A stretch of DNA of 64,000 bases, taken from Haloplanus natans DSM 17983 (GTDB lineage: Archaea > Halobacteriota > Halobacteria > Halobacteriales > Haloferacaceae). Below, in pieces: positions 16,296 through 24,471 of this stretch. The notes beneath the pieces are model-generated. The model saw only the letters and a program-made list of their open reading frames with translations, was not told the origin of the DNA and ran no database searches. Positions within the stretch are counted from its first letter, which is position 1. Each line of letters opens with the position of its first letter. Position numbers and translations under genes: made by a program. The stretch spans positions 558,001 to 622,000 of the forward strand of contig NZ_KE386573.1 of the NCBI RefSeq assembly GCF_000427685.1, read 5' to 3'.

Positions 16296-16931
16296 TCACT
16301 CCGTCGCCCGCAGGCCGGGGTGACCGTCGACGACGGCGGCACCCAGGTCCCGAGCGTCGGCGGGGTAGAACGACTCGAACGCGGCGACGAACTCACGGGC
16401 GCGTTCGCGGGGCGCCCCCCGCGGCACGGCTTCGAGGACCGACTCGCCGTCCACGAGCAGGCGGAGTCGTGGTTCGGGATCGGTCGGTGGCGTCGTCTCG
16501 ACGCGCAGGTCGTCCTCGGTCCGGTCGAAGCCCGCCCCGGCCGTCGACGGGGTGTGTGTCCACGCGGACGGCAGATCGACGCCCGCACTCAGATCGGCCA
16601 GAAACGTCGCGAACACCTCCTCACAGCCCTGGCAGAGCGGGTACGTCCCCTGCGAGACGACGCGGTCGTCGACGACGCTCGCGAGGTCGACCCGTCCCGT
16701 CTCGTCGGCGGTTCGATCACAGAAACTACAGGCGTCGGCGTCCGGGTCCCGTGGCTGCCAGTGTCGAGTCAGGTCGACCACGTCCGGCCGACAGCCGTCA
16801 CAGACGAACGTCGTGTCGGGGAGTGTCACGTCCGGATCGACCCGCTGGCGCATCCGAATCCGGCCGTGGCGACGGTCGGGCGACCGCCGAAAGTGGCTCC
16901 CGCAGGCGTGACAGCGTCTGATTGGACGCAT
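16296..16931 (-). CDS. Multi-zinc-finger protein
   Basis: I chose the ATG at 16931 (MRPIRRCHACGSHFRR), which gives 211 residues. The frame is open far upstream, but that part is antisense to the kinase gene. Four CxxC pairs are present: residues 7/10, 44/47, 68/71 and 100/103. They can build two zinc ribbons. The C-terminal 100 residues are acidic and carry no recognised motif. Such proteins are usually haloarchaea-specific and bind nucleic acid or protein. I cannot assign a role. It is divergent from the kinase-enolase pair. Confidence 0.72.
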   Translation of the reverse strand: MRPIRRCHACGSHFRRSPDRRHGRIRMRQRVDPDVTLPDTTFVCDGCRPDVVDLTRHWQPRDPDADACSFCDRTADETGRVDLASVVDDRVVSQGTYPLCQGCEEVFATFLADLSAGVDLPSAWTHTPSTAGAGFDRTEDDLRVETTPPTDPEPRLRLLVDGESVLEAVPRGAPRERAREFVAAFESFYPADARDLGAAVVDGHPGLRATE

Positions 16932-17030
16932 ACCCACGACTCGCGCTCTGACGAGCATAACCGTTTCCCGGCCCGTCGGACGGGCGTCGGACGGGAACCG
17001 TGAAGTAGGCGCGCGGAGTCGGGCGAGACG

Positions 17031-18056
17031 ATGACCGAATCCACCTTCACACCGGAGGCGGCAATCGCCCACCTCCGGGCACGAGGTGTCGTCCCGCCCG
17101 ACGCAGACGCGACCGCCCGATCGCTCGGCGGCGGCGTCTCGAATCACGTCCATCAGGTCACCTGGGACGACGACTGCCTCGTCGTGAAGCGTCCGCTCCC
17201 GAACCTCGCCGTCGACGACGACTGGCCGGCCGATGTGGACCGCGTCCACAACGAAGCCGCGGCCATCCGTACCTACGGCGCCGTCCTCGACGACGCGGGC
17301 GTCGCGGCGCGTGTCCCCCGAGTCGTCAGCGAGACGGGCGACCCGGACCACGTCGTCGCCATCGAGTGTGCACCCGACGGGGCGGGAATGTGGAAGGCCG
17401 AACTGCTCGACGGCCGCGTCGACGCCGGCGTTGCGGCCGTCGTCGGCGAGGTACTCGGTGTCGTCCACGACGCCACGGCGACCGACGACGCGGTCCGGGA
17501 GCGCTTCGCCAGCAAGCGCCCTTTCGACCAGTTGCGCGTCGACCCCTACCACCGAACGACTGCGGAGCGCAACCCGGACGTGGCCGACGCCATCCACGAC
17601 GAAATCCGGCGTCTGCTGGACACCTCGCGGACGCTCGTCCACGGCGACTACAGTCCGAAGAACGTCCTCGTCGACCGGGCAAACGGCACGACGCCGTGGA
17701 TTCTCGACTTCGAGGTGGCCCACTGGGGCGACCCGGCCTTCGACACCGCGTTCATGCTCAACCACCTGTATATCAAGTCCATCCACAACCACGCACAGCA
17801 CGACGCCTACGCGGACGCCGCCGACCGGTTCTGGACGGCCTACGACGCCGCCGTCGGCTGGGACATCGAGCGCGAGACGGTCGCCGAACTCGCCGTCCTG
17901 ATGCTCGCACGCGTCGACGGCAAGTCGCCCGTCGAGTACGTCGACGGGACGGTTGCGAACGCCCTCCGCCGCGTCGCCAAACGCACCCTCCGTGGCGACG
18001 CCGAGACCCTGGCCGCGTTCGCGGGCCTCGCCCGCGAGGAGGCCGCGGCGCTATGA
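17031..18056 (+). CDS. Aminoglycoside-phosphotransferase-family small-molecule kinase
   Basis: This 341-residue protein has the APH/choline-kinase fold. Lys53 (CLVVKRPLP) is the ATP-binding lysine and Glu75 (HNEAAAIR) its partner. VHGDYSPKNVLVD carries the catalytic Asp206, and ILDFEVAHWGDPAFD the magnesium-binding Asp226. The family phosphorylates hydroxyl groups of small molecules such as choline, methylthioribose, homoserine and sugars. The substrate cannot be named from the motifs. Its stop codon overlaps the start of the enolase-like gene (ATGA), so both are made together. A kinase product feeding the enolase-like enzyme is the natural hypothesis. Antibiotic resistance is an unlikely role in this setting. 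Confidence 0.85.
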   Translation: MTESTFTPEAAIAHLRARGVVPPDADATARSLGGGVSNHVHQVTWDDDCLVVKRPLPNLAVDDDWPADVDRVHNEAAAIRTYGAVLDDAGVAARVPRVVSETGDPDHVVAIECAPDGAGMWKAELLDGRVDAGVAAVVGEVLGVVHDATATDDAVRERFASKRPFDQLRVDPYHRTTAERNPDVADAIHDEIRRLLDTSRTLVHGDYSPKNVLVDRANGTTPWILDFEVAHWGDPAFDTAFMLNHLYIKSIHNHAQHDAYADAADRFWTAYDAAVGWDIERETVAELAVLMLARVDGKSPVEYVDGTVANALRRVAKRTLRGDAETLAAFAGLAREEAAAL

Positions 18057-19339
18057 GGATCGACGCCGTCGACGCTTGGGAAGTCCTGGACTCGCGGGGC
18101 GACCCCACGGTCCGGGTTCGCGTGGATGCGGGCGACGCGAGCGGCACGTTCACCGTCCCCGCCGGGGCCAGTACGGGCGCTCACGAGGCGGTCGAGCGCC
18201 GCGACGGCGGCGACCGCTACGGCGGGCGGGGCGTGCGCGACGCCTGTGTGGCCGTCCGAAACGACCTCGCGTCCGCTGTCGAGGGGCGGCCGGTGACCGA
18301 TCAGGAAGGGATCGACGCGGCCCTCGTCGACCGCGACGGCACCGACGACCTCTCGACCCTCGGCGCCAACGCCGTCCTCGGGGTTTCGGGGGCTGTCGCT
18401 CACGCCGCCGCGGACGCGACGGGTCGCCCGCTCTACGAGGTGCTCGCGCCCGATTCGGGGTCGGGCGACCTGCCGATGCCCATGATCAACGTCCTGAGTG
18501 GCGGCCTCCACGCCGCGGCCGATCTGCCGATCCAGGACTTCCTCGCCGTGCCCGTCGGCGCCGGGACGTACCCCGACGCCCTCGAAACCGTGTGGGAGGT
18601 GCGGCGGGCGGCCGGCGCGCGCATCGGCGCGGAACGGCGTTCCGGGGGCGACCACCCGCCCGCCGTCGCCGACGAGGGAGGCTTCGTCCCGCCCGTCGCC
18701 GACGCGGACGCGGCCTTCGAGTTGCTGGTCGGCGCCATCCGCGACGCGGGCTACGACCCCGGCGACGAGGTCGCCATCGCCGTCGACGTGGCGGCGACCC
18801 ATTTCTACGACGCCGACGCCGACGGGTACGCGCTCGCCGGCGAGACGCTCGACCGGGCGGCGATGATCGACCGCGTCGTCGGCTGGATCGACGACTACCC
18901 CGTCCGCTCGGTCGAGGACCCCCTCGCGGAGGACGACTGGGCGGGCTGGGAACGGCTGGCCGACCGCGTCGGCGACCGGGTGCAGTTGCTCGGCGACGAT
19001 CTGCTGGCGACGAACGCCGACCGGCTGGACCGAGCCGTCGCGTCGGGCGCCGCCAACGCCGCCCTCGTCAAGCCGAATCAGGCGGGGACGATCACGCGTA
19101 CGCGTCGCGTCCTCGAGGCGGCTCAGGACGCGGACTGGGCGCCCGTCGTCTCCGCGCGCTCCGGCGAGACCTGCGACTGGACCATCGCGGATCTGGCCGT
19201 CGCCCTCGACGCCGGACAGATCAAGATCGGCTCGCTCGCCCGGTCGGAACGCCTCGCGAAGTACAACCGCTTGCTCGGCATCGACCGCGCCTCAGACGGC
19301 GGGTTCGCCGGTGAGGCGGCGCTGGCGCCGCGCGAGTAA
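18053..19339 (+). CDS. Divergent enolase-superfamily paralogue
   Basis: This is a 428-residue protein of full enolase length. It retains the metal ligands (Asp245 in AVDVAATHFYD, Glu288 in SVEDPLAEDDW, Asp315 in QLLGDDLLATN), the acid Glu208 (VADEGGF), the base Lys340 (LVKPNQAGTITRT) and Lys391 (GQIKIGSLARSERLAKYN). However, the residue matching yeast Glu168 is Asp162 (PIQDFLAV) and that matching His373 is Ala368 (VSARSGET, normally SHRSGET). The loop around His153 reads GGLHAAAD. Canonical haloarchaeal enolase normally sits in the rpsB ribosomal cluster, so this is probably a second, specialised copy acting on a modified phosphorylated acid, or a weak enolase. The start is fixed by the ATGA overlap with the kinase. 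Confidence 0.85.
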   Translation: MRIDAVDAWEVLDSRGDPTVRVRVDAGDASGTFTVPAGASTGAHEAVERRDGGDRYGGRGVRDACVAVRNDLASAVEGRPVTDQEGIDAALVDRDGTDDLSTLGANAVLGVSGAVAHAAADATGRPLYEVLAPDSGSGDLPMPMINVLSGGLHAAADLPIQDFLAVPVGAGTYPDALETVWEVRRAAGARIGAERRSGGDHPPAVADEGGFVPPVADADAAFELLVGAIRDAGYDPGDEVAIAVDVAATHFYDADADGYALAGETLDRAAMIDRVVGWIDDYPVRSVEDPLAEDDWAGWERLADRVGDRVQLLGDDLLATNADRLDRAVASGAANAALVKPNQAGTITRTRRVLEAAQDADWAPVVSARSGETCDWTIADLAVALDAGQIKIGSLARSERLAKYNRLLGIDRASDGGFAGEAALAPRE

Positions 19340-19363
19340 CCCTCCGCGACGGCTTCCGGGGAC

Positions 19364-19435
19364 GCCACGGCTCGACGCCCCCCAAGGGGTCGCGCCCGCG
19401 GACGCGACCGAGACACCCCGCCGTCGAGCCGCGGC
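19364..19435. other. Nested inverted repeat after the enolase-like gene
   Basis: Outer arms GCCACGGCTCGACG (19364-19377) and CGTCGAGCCGCGGC (19422-19435) pair with one mismatch. Inside them GGTCGCG (19388-19394) pairs with CGCGACC (19403-19409), and a CCCC...GGGG pair can form as an alternative. In RNA this makes a two-tier GC-rich stem starting about 25 bases after the stop codon. It could be a terminator or a structured 3' end. No T-run follows. Confidence 0.5.
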
Positions 19436-19554
19436 GCCCGTGCCGTCCGCCGCGGACACCGTACACAGGCCCACGACCCGGTGGAAATTGAGTGCTTTGG
19501 CGTTACTCTCGTTACGACCAATACTTACACGTGGCCGCCGCGTGATCGGCGGCT

Positions 19555-20328
19555 ATGAACGTCGCCGAGCGCGTCCACGTGATGCCGCTGGGGTTCGAGC
19601 ACGACCGGATCGTCGAGCCGGCCGTCGAGTACCGCGCGGATCGGGTGATCCTCTTGGACTGGATCGCGGACGATATCGACCGCCCGTCGTACCACGACGA
19701 CGTGTTCGCCGATCTGTCGGCGGCGGGCATCGACACGGAGCGGCGGGACTGCCGGCTGTTCGATCTCTATGACTCCATCGGGGTCATCGCCGACATCGTG
19801 ACCGCGGAGGCGACGCCGGACGACGACGCCGACGTCGCCAACGAGGTGTACGTGAATCTCGCGACCGGGAGTAAGATCACCGCCATCGGCGGGATGATCG
19901 CCTGCATGGTGACCGGCGCCGCCAGCCCCTACTACGTCCGGGCCGAACGCTACGCGTCGGGGGCGGAGCCGGTCGGCTACGGGATGGAACTCGCCATCGA
20001 TCTGCCGACGTATCCGATGGACTGCCCGGACCGCCAACAGGTCGCCGTTCTCGACCGGGTGGTCGAAGCCGGACCACAGTCGAAAAAGGGGCTGATCCGC
20101 TTCGGCGCCGACCGCGACCTTCCATTCATCCGCGACTGTGACCGTCCGTTCGACGCCGCGGGCAAGCCGACCAAGCAGTCCTACGCGCGGCTCCGCCGAC
20201 ACGTCGTCGATCCGCTCGCCGACCGCGGGTTCGTCGCCGTCGAGTCCGTCGGCACGACGCGCCAGGTTCGGGCGACCGAAGCCGGCCGGAACGCCCGTAC
20301 GGCCTTCGCGTTCCTACTCGACGGCTAG
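19555..20328 (+). CDS. CARF-like/winged-helix regulator (HFX_2341, DUF6293 type)
   Basis: This is a 257-residue protein. Residues 1-150 form a Rossmann-like domain that begins RVHVMPLGFEHDRIVEP and contains NLATGSKITAIGGMIACM at 101-118. That corresponds to the N-x-T-G-G/S-K ligand loop of CARF domains, which sense cyclic oligoadenylates in CRISPR systems. The C-terminal 85 residues are a winged helix (KPTKQSYARLRRHVVDPLAD, then VRATEAGR). The layout matches the haloarchaeal HFX_2341-type regulators. It lies 5 kb from an array without nearby cas genes. Whether it senses a CRISPR signal or a metabolite is unknown. Its stop codon overlaps that of the converging gene in a shared CTAG. Confidence 0.75.
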   Translation: MNVAERVHVMPLGFEHDRIVEPAVEYRADRVILLDWIADDIDRPSYHDDVFADLSAAGIDTERRDCRLFDLYDSIGVIADIVTAEATPDDDADVANEVYVNLATGSKITAIGGMIACMVTGAASPYYVRAERYASGAEPVGYGMELAIDLPTYPMDCPDRQQVAVLDRVVEAGPQSKKGLIRFGADRDLPFIRDCDRPFDAAGKPTKQSYARLRRHVVDPLADRGFVAVESVGTTRQVRATEAGRNARTAFAFLLDG

Positions 20329-20672
20329 AGCTCGTCGAGCAACGCGTCGAACCGGTCGTCGTCGTCGAGCGCCGTGACCAGCGTCGACGTGTCGAGTCCC
20401 GGTTCGTATTCGGGGCGCCCCTTTCCGACGGGGGAGTCGCTCCCGTCCGTCGCCATCCGCACCAGATCGTCGGCTTCGAGCTCGTTGAGCGCGCGCGTGG
20501 TCGCCGCTTCGGAGACGGACCCCACCACGTCGGCGTCGACGGCGTCGACGTGTCGGGAGCAGGCGCGGGCGATTTCGCCCGCGTGCGCGGGAGTGTTTCC
20601 GTCCGCCGCGAGCCGGGCGATGCTGATCAGCGCGAGTCGCTGTGTGAGCGTCGTCGAGTCGAGGTCGGCCAT
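20325..20672 (-). CDS. Stand-alone winged-helix protein resembling the Cdc6/Orc1 C-terminus
   Basis: I chose the ATG at 20672 (MADLDSTTLTQRLALISIAR), which gives 115 residues. The pattern LALISIARLAADGNTPAHAG, then EIARACSRH and TRALNELEADDLVRM, matches the winged-helix domain at the C-terminus of haloarchaeal Orc1/Cdc6 initiators, here without the AAA+ ATPase. It could be a replication-related DNA-binding protein or an independent regulator. It converges on the CARF-like gene with overlapping stops and lies downstream of, and in the same direction as, no other gene. Confidence 0.65.
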   Translation of the reverse strand: MADLDSTTLTQRLALISIARLAADGNTPAHAGEIARACSRHVDAVDADVVGSVSEAATTRALNELEADDLVRMATDGSDSPVGKGRPEYEPGLDTSTLVTALDDDDRFDALLDEL

Positions 20673-20695
20673 ACGTGTCGTACGACCCCCGATCC

Positions 20696-22375
20696 TCAAA
20701 ATCGTACCCCATTGTCCTCGACGGTGGGCGTCGCCCACGAGACGACGAGTCGGACCCCGTCCCGGTAGTCGGGATCGACCGTCGCGTGCCAGCCGTGGAC
20801 CTGCGCGAGCGTCCTGACCATCGGGAGCGCCGTCCCGGTCGTCGTGTTCGCCACCGCGTCGCCGTAGTCGAAGTAGCGCTCGGGATCGCCCGTTATCGGG
20901 TCGCCGTCGCCCGTGATCGTGACGCCGCCGTCCCGGTGTTCGACGACCACCCGTGACGCCCCGTTGTCGAGGACGAATTCGAACGCGCGCGCGGACAGGA
21001 GTTCGAGCCGGGCGCCGTCGGCCTCGACCGTCCCGTCGCCGTCGACGGTGAGGGTGGCACCGCGGCCGTCGGCGTCGGCCGTGGGCCAGGCCGCCCACAC
21101 CGTCTCGCGGACGCCCACGGGCTCGGTATCGGTCATCGTCCGCCCGTACTGTGCCAGCGTCGCGAAGTCGTTCATGAGGCGCGTGGTCCGGTCGGTCGTC
21201 TCGGTCGCCGTTCGGAGGGCGTCACGGGCGTCGGCCACGTTTCCATCCTCCAACTGCGCCATTGCCCACCGGACGTTGCCCCGGACGATCGTCACGGCGT
21301 TGCGGAGTTCGTGGCGCATCCCTTCGGAGAGGTCCTCGAGTTGCCGGTTGTGCCGTTCGAGTTCCCGGCGCTGGCGCTCGATCCGCGTCACGTCGGAGAA
21401 GACGACGATGCGCCCGAGCGAGCCCTGTCTGACGTCGAACGCCTTCTCGCTCACCACGTAGTGACGGCGTTCGCTCCCCCCGCCCGCGCCGTCGACATCG
21501 AGGCTGACCACGTCGCCCTCGGTGTCGAGCGCCGCGGCCAGCGCCGGCACCGCGTCGACCGGATCGCCGACCGCGCCGTCGAGGGCGGGAAAGAGGCGCC
21601 GCGCCGCGTGGTTGTACTCGCGAATCCGCCGGCCATCGTCGAGAAACACCGTCGGTCCCTGGACGCCATCGGTGAGTTGGACGGCGAAGAAGCGATCCTC
21701 GTAGACGAAAAGGACGCCGAGGGTAAAGGCCGCCACGCCGAGGGGAGCGTGGATCATATCGAGTAGGAGCGGCGTCGCGTAGCCGACGATGTCGAGCACG
21801 ACCGGGAGGCCGGCGAGGCCCACTAGGCCCGCGAGGGGCGTCGCGTCGTACTCCGATTCGGCGAACGCCTCGAAGAGCGCGAACATCCCGATGCCGGCGA
21901 GCAGGTAGGAGATGCCGGTGACGATCCAGTGGAACAGCCCCTGCCGGATCGCCAGGTGTGGGAACGGCGCGGCGACGACGGCAGTGGTGAAATAGAGGTT
22001 GTGAAACGGGTTGGTGACCTTCACAGCGACGACGGCGAGATAGAGGACGACCGCGGCGCGCCGGTACGCGGGCCGTCGGTGGTACGTCCGCCCGGTGTAC
22101 GCGGAGCAGAAGTAGAGCCAGGCGAAGACCGTGCTGAACCCGAGTATCAGCCCGCCGAGATACACCGCCGTCTTCAACTCGATCGAGGGGACGACTAGGA
22201 GGACGGCGTGGCTGATGGCCCAGCCTCCGCTCGTCGCGAGGAGCGCGATCAATCCGTTGCGGGTGTCGTCGTCCTCGATTCGACGGCCGTAGACGGCGCC
22301 AACGGTACAGACGGTGCCCGCGATCGCGAACAGGAGCCCGTACGCGATGGCGGGAGCCACTCCAACTACGAACAC
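20696..22375 (-). CDS. 7TM-PAS sensor histidine kinase
   Basis: I chose the GTG at 22375, which gives 559 residues. Upstream frame sequence is antisense to the cold-shock and secreted-protein genes. Seven hydrophobic segments fill residues 1-225 (the HisKA_7TM-type sensor). A PAS domain follows at about 240-340 (VFLDDGRRIREYNHAARRLF), then the dimerisation helix with the phospho-acceptor His in SEGMRHELRNAVTIVRGN, and a HATPase domain (FEFVLDNGASRVVVEH; FDYGDAVANTTTGTALPM). It is membrane bound and probably senses a membrane-soluble signal. No response regulator gene is adjacent, so it is an orphan kinase. Its HATPase G-boxes look shortened. Confidence 0.85.
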   Translation of the reverse strand: MFVVGVAPAIAYGLLFAIAGTVCTVGAVYGRRIEDDDTRNGLIALLATSGGWAISHAVLLVVPSIELKTAVYLGGLILGFSTVFAWLYFCSAYTGRTYHRRPAYRRAAVVLYLAVVAVKVTNPFHNLYFTTAVVAAPFPHLAIRQGLFHWIVTGISYLLAGIGMFALFEAFAESEYDATPLAGLVGLAGLPVVLDIVGYATPLLLDMIHAPLGVAAFTLGVLFVYEDRFFAVQLTDGVQGPTVFLDDGRRIREYNHAARRLFPALDGAVGDPVDAVPALAAALDTEGDVVSLDVDGAGGGSERRHYVVSEKAFDVRQGSLGRIVVFSDVTRIERQRRELERHNRQLEDLSEGMRHELRNAVTIVRGNVRWAMAQLEDGNVADARDALRTATETTDRTTRLMNDFATLAQYGRTMTDTEPVGVRETVWAAWPTADADGRGATLTVDGDGTVEADGARLELLSARAFEFVLDNGASRVVVEHRDGGVTITGDGDPITGDPERYFDYGDAVANTTTGTALPMVRTLAQVHGWHATVDPDYRDGVRLVVSWATPTVEDNGVRF

Positions 22376-22516
22376 GTGTCCCCGGCCTATCCGGCGGGCA
22401 CTAACTAATGCTTCGGTTGCTCCGGGCGCCCGGTTCGGCGTTCGTGGGTGCGAGTTGTCCGGGGCGAAAGCTATGACGGAAGCCTTATCCCTCGGCGGGG
22501 GCTCTATTCGATTGCA

Positions 22517-22711
22517 ATGGCAACTGGTACGGTTGATTTCTTCAACGACACTGGCGGTTACGGCTTTATCGAGACTGAGGACGCGGACGACGACGTGTTC
22601 TTCCACATGGAAGACGTGGGCGGCCCGGACCTCGAAGAAGGACAGGAACTCGAATTCGAAATCGAGGACTCCCCCAAGGGTCCGCGCGCGACGAACGTCG
22701 TCCGCCTCTAA
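22517..22711 (+). CDS. cspA: Cold-shock-domain protein
   Basis: The 64-residue product starts MATGTVDFFNDTGGYGFIET and shows both RNA-binding motifs, GYGFI and DVFFHM, on a five-strand OB fold (TNVVRL at the end). It binds single-stranded nucleic acid and acts as an RNA chaperone. It is acidic, as usual for haloarchaeal versions. The ATG at 22517 gives the standard family length. The in-frame upstream extension is not conserved-looking. A weak TATA-like CCTTATCC sits at about 22484-22491, so the mRNA would be leaderless. Confidence 0.95.
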   Translation: MATGTVDFFNDTGGYGFIETEDADDDVFFHMEDVGGPDLEEGQELEFEIEDSPKGPRATNVVRL

Positions 22712-22850
22712 GGCGTCGACCGTTTCTCGTTCGTAATTCGATTTTTCCCGGACGCAACGTCCCCGAGCGACGGCGCCGCGTCGATTCTCACCGCTGAGAA
22801 CGAAGCCCACACGTTGAAACCCTGTGACCCCGAAGAGTCGGCCACCGTTC

Positions 22851-24419
22851 ATGGGATCGCTCGCCGTCCGTCTCGTCCTCTCGGCGCTGCTCGTCGCCAC
22901 GGTGGTACCGACGGGTACCGCCGCGGCGTCGCCCTCGATTACTCTGACAGTCGAGGGCACGACGGTGGCCAACGGCGAGTCGACGCTGGTCGAAACCGAC
23001 CCCGACGTTCGCGTGCGCGTCGACGCCGCCGACCCCATCCGGGTGGTCGCCGTCCGTCTCGACGGGACGACCGTCCACCGGGCCACGCCGAACACCACGT
23101 CGTTCGACGCCTCGCTCGACCTCACCGTGACGAGCGGCGACCACACCCTCACGGTCGTCGCCGAGACTGAGACGGTCACGACCCACGAGGTGACGGTGAC
23201 GAAAGACGCCGAGCGGCCGTACGTCCGCTATACGGCGCCGTTCGAGACCGACCAGTACGCGCCGCCGCCGGAGACGGCGACGGTGAACCGCTCCCGGGTC
23301 GTCCTCCGGGGTAACTTCACCGACGTGACCGGCGTCACGCATCTCCGCATCAGACGCACGACGACGTACGATGTCGGCGGCCTGACCCGTAACGACACGG
23401 AGATTTACACTCAGGGGGAGCTCAACGGCTCGTTCGCCCAGCCCATCTTCCTCGGCCTCGGCCGGAACACGATCACGGCCCGGTACTACGACGGCCTGGG
23501 CCACCAGCGAGTGCACAACTTCTCGGTCGTCGTCGAGGACACCGCACCCCCGACGCTGTCGAACCTCTCGGCGGTCCGGCAGTCGCCCACGTCGCTTCGC
23601 ATCGCTGGCGTCGCGACCGACAACGGACAACTCCGGAACGTCTCGATACGCCCCCGAAATCGGTCCCGAACCGGGAACCGCTCTAGCGTGGCGGTTCCGA
23701 TCGCCCCGTGGAGCGAGAAGCCGGACCGTGACCGTCTACGACACCGGTTCGCCCGGAACCTGTCGCTGTACACCGGCGTGACGGCCGTCGTCGTCTCGGC
23801 GAGCGACACCGCCGGCAACACCGTCGAGCGGGTGGTGACCGTCCGGCGGACGGTCGCGCCCGACCTCCGTCTCGACCCCACGGGAACGCGCTTCGTGACC
23901 GAGGGGACGGTCGTCGTCCGGGGGCGCGCGACCGACGGCGAAATCGTCTCGGTGAGCGTCGAGACGGTCGATCCCGACACCGGCGAGGTGGTCGACATCG
24001 CCACCGTCCACGGCGGCGAGACGGTGACCGACCTCTCCTTCGAGCGCCGCCTCGACGCCCCCGACGGGCGGCACGCGACGATCCGCCTGCGCGTCGTCGA
24101 CAGTGCGGGGACCGAACACGTCCGTACGGTCGACCGGCAGTTGACGGTCGAGACGGCGACGGCTACGCCGACGACGGCCCCGACCCCGACGGCGACGCCC
24201 GCGCCGACGGCGACGCCCGCGCCGACGGCGACGCCGGCCCCGGCCCCGGAGTCGGGGGGGCTGACGATCCCCATAATCGGGGTTACGGTGTCGATTCCGT
24301 CGGTTCTCGGCACTTCGATCCCGGTGCCAGTCCCCTTCGTCGGCCCGTTCGACGTGCCGGTCGTTCCGGTCGCGGGACTCGCCGTCGTCGGCCTCGGGGC
24401 CGTCGCCCGGGCGCGTTGA
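22851..24419 (+). CDS. Large secreted beta-rich surface protein
   Basis: The ATG at 22851 gives a signal peptide (MGSLAVRLVLSALLVATVVP, cleavage after TAAA) and 522 residues. A GTG at 22824 would add nine. The body is built of repeated Ig-like or cadherin-like beta modules (phrases such as VSVETVDPDTGEVVDIATVH and HTLTVVAETETVTTHEVTV). A Thr/Ala/Pro stalk follows near residues 440-475 (TPAPTATPAPTATPAP), then a hydrophobic Pro/Val-rich C-terminus (VPVPFVGPFDVPVVPVAGLA) ending ARAR. The stalk plus terminal segment resembles the PGF-CTERM layout, but the PGF tripeptide is absent, so anchoring may be by a plain membrane helix. The role is unknown. Confidence 0.8.
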   Translation: MGSLAVRLVLSALLVATVVPTGTAAASPSITLTVEGTTVANGESTLVETDPDVRVRVDAADPIRVVAVRLDGTTVHRATPNTTSFDASLDLTVTSGDHTLTVVAETETVTTHEVTVTKDAERPYVRYTAPFETDQYAPPPETATVNRSRVVLRGNFTDVTGVTHLRIRRTTTYDVGGLTRNDTEIYTQGELNGSFAQPIFLGLGRNTITARYYDGLGHQRVHNFSVVVEDTAPPTLSNLSAVRQSPTSLRIAGVATDNGQLRNVSIRPRNRSRTGNRSSVAVPIAPWSEKPDRDRLRHRFARNLSLYTGVTAVVVSASDTAGNTVERVVTVRRTVAPDLRLDPTGTRFVTEGTVVVRGRATDGEIVSVSVETVDPDTGEVVDIATVHGGETVTDLSFERRLDAPDGRHATIRLRVVDSAGTEHVRTVDRQLTVETATATPTTAPTPTATPAPTATPAPTATPAPAPESGGLTIPIIGVTVSIPSVLGTSIPVPVPFVGPFDVPVVPVAGLAVVGLGAVARAR

Positions 24420-24471
24420 CGTCGACCGCCACAGGGATTAATTGTCGCGATCGTATACGTTTGACGAGGTG

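Noticed and set aside
17031-18056. Aminoglycoside resistance gene
   Set aside because: The fold is shared by many metabolic kinases. Chromosomal pairing with an enolase paralogue argues for metabolism, and no mobile context surrounds it.
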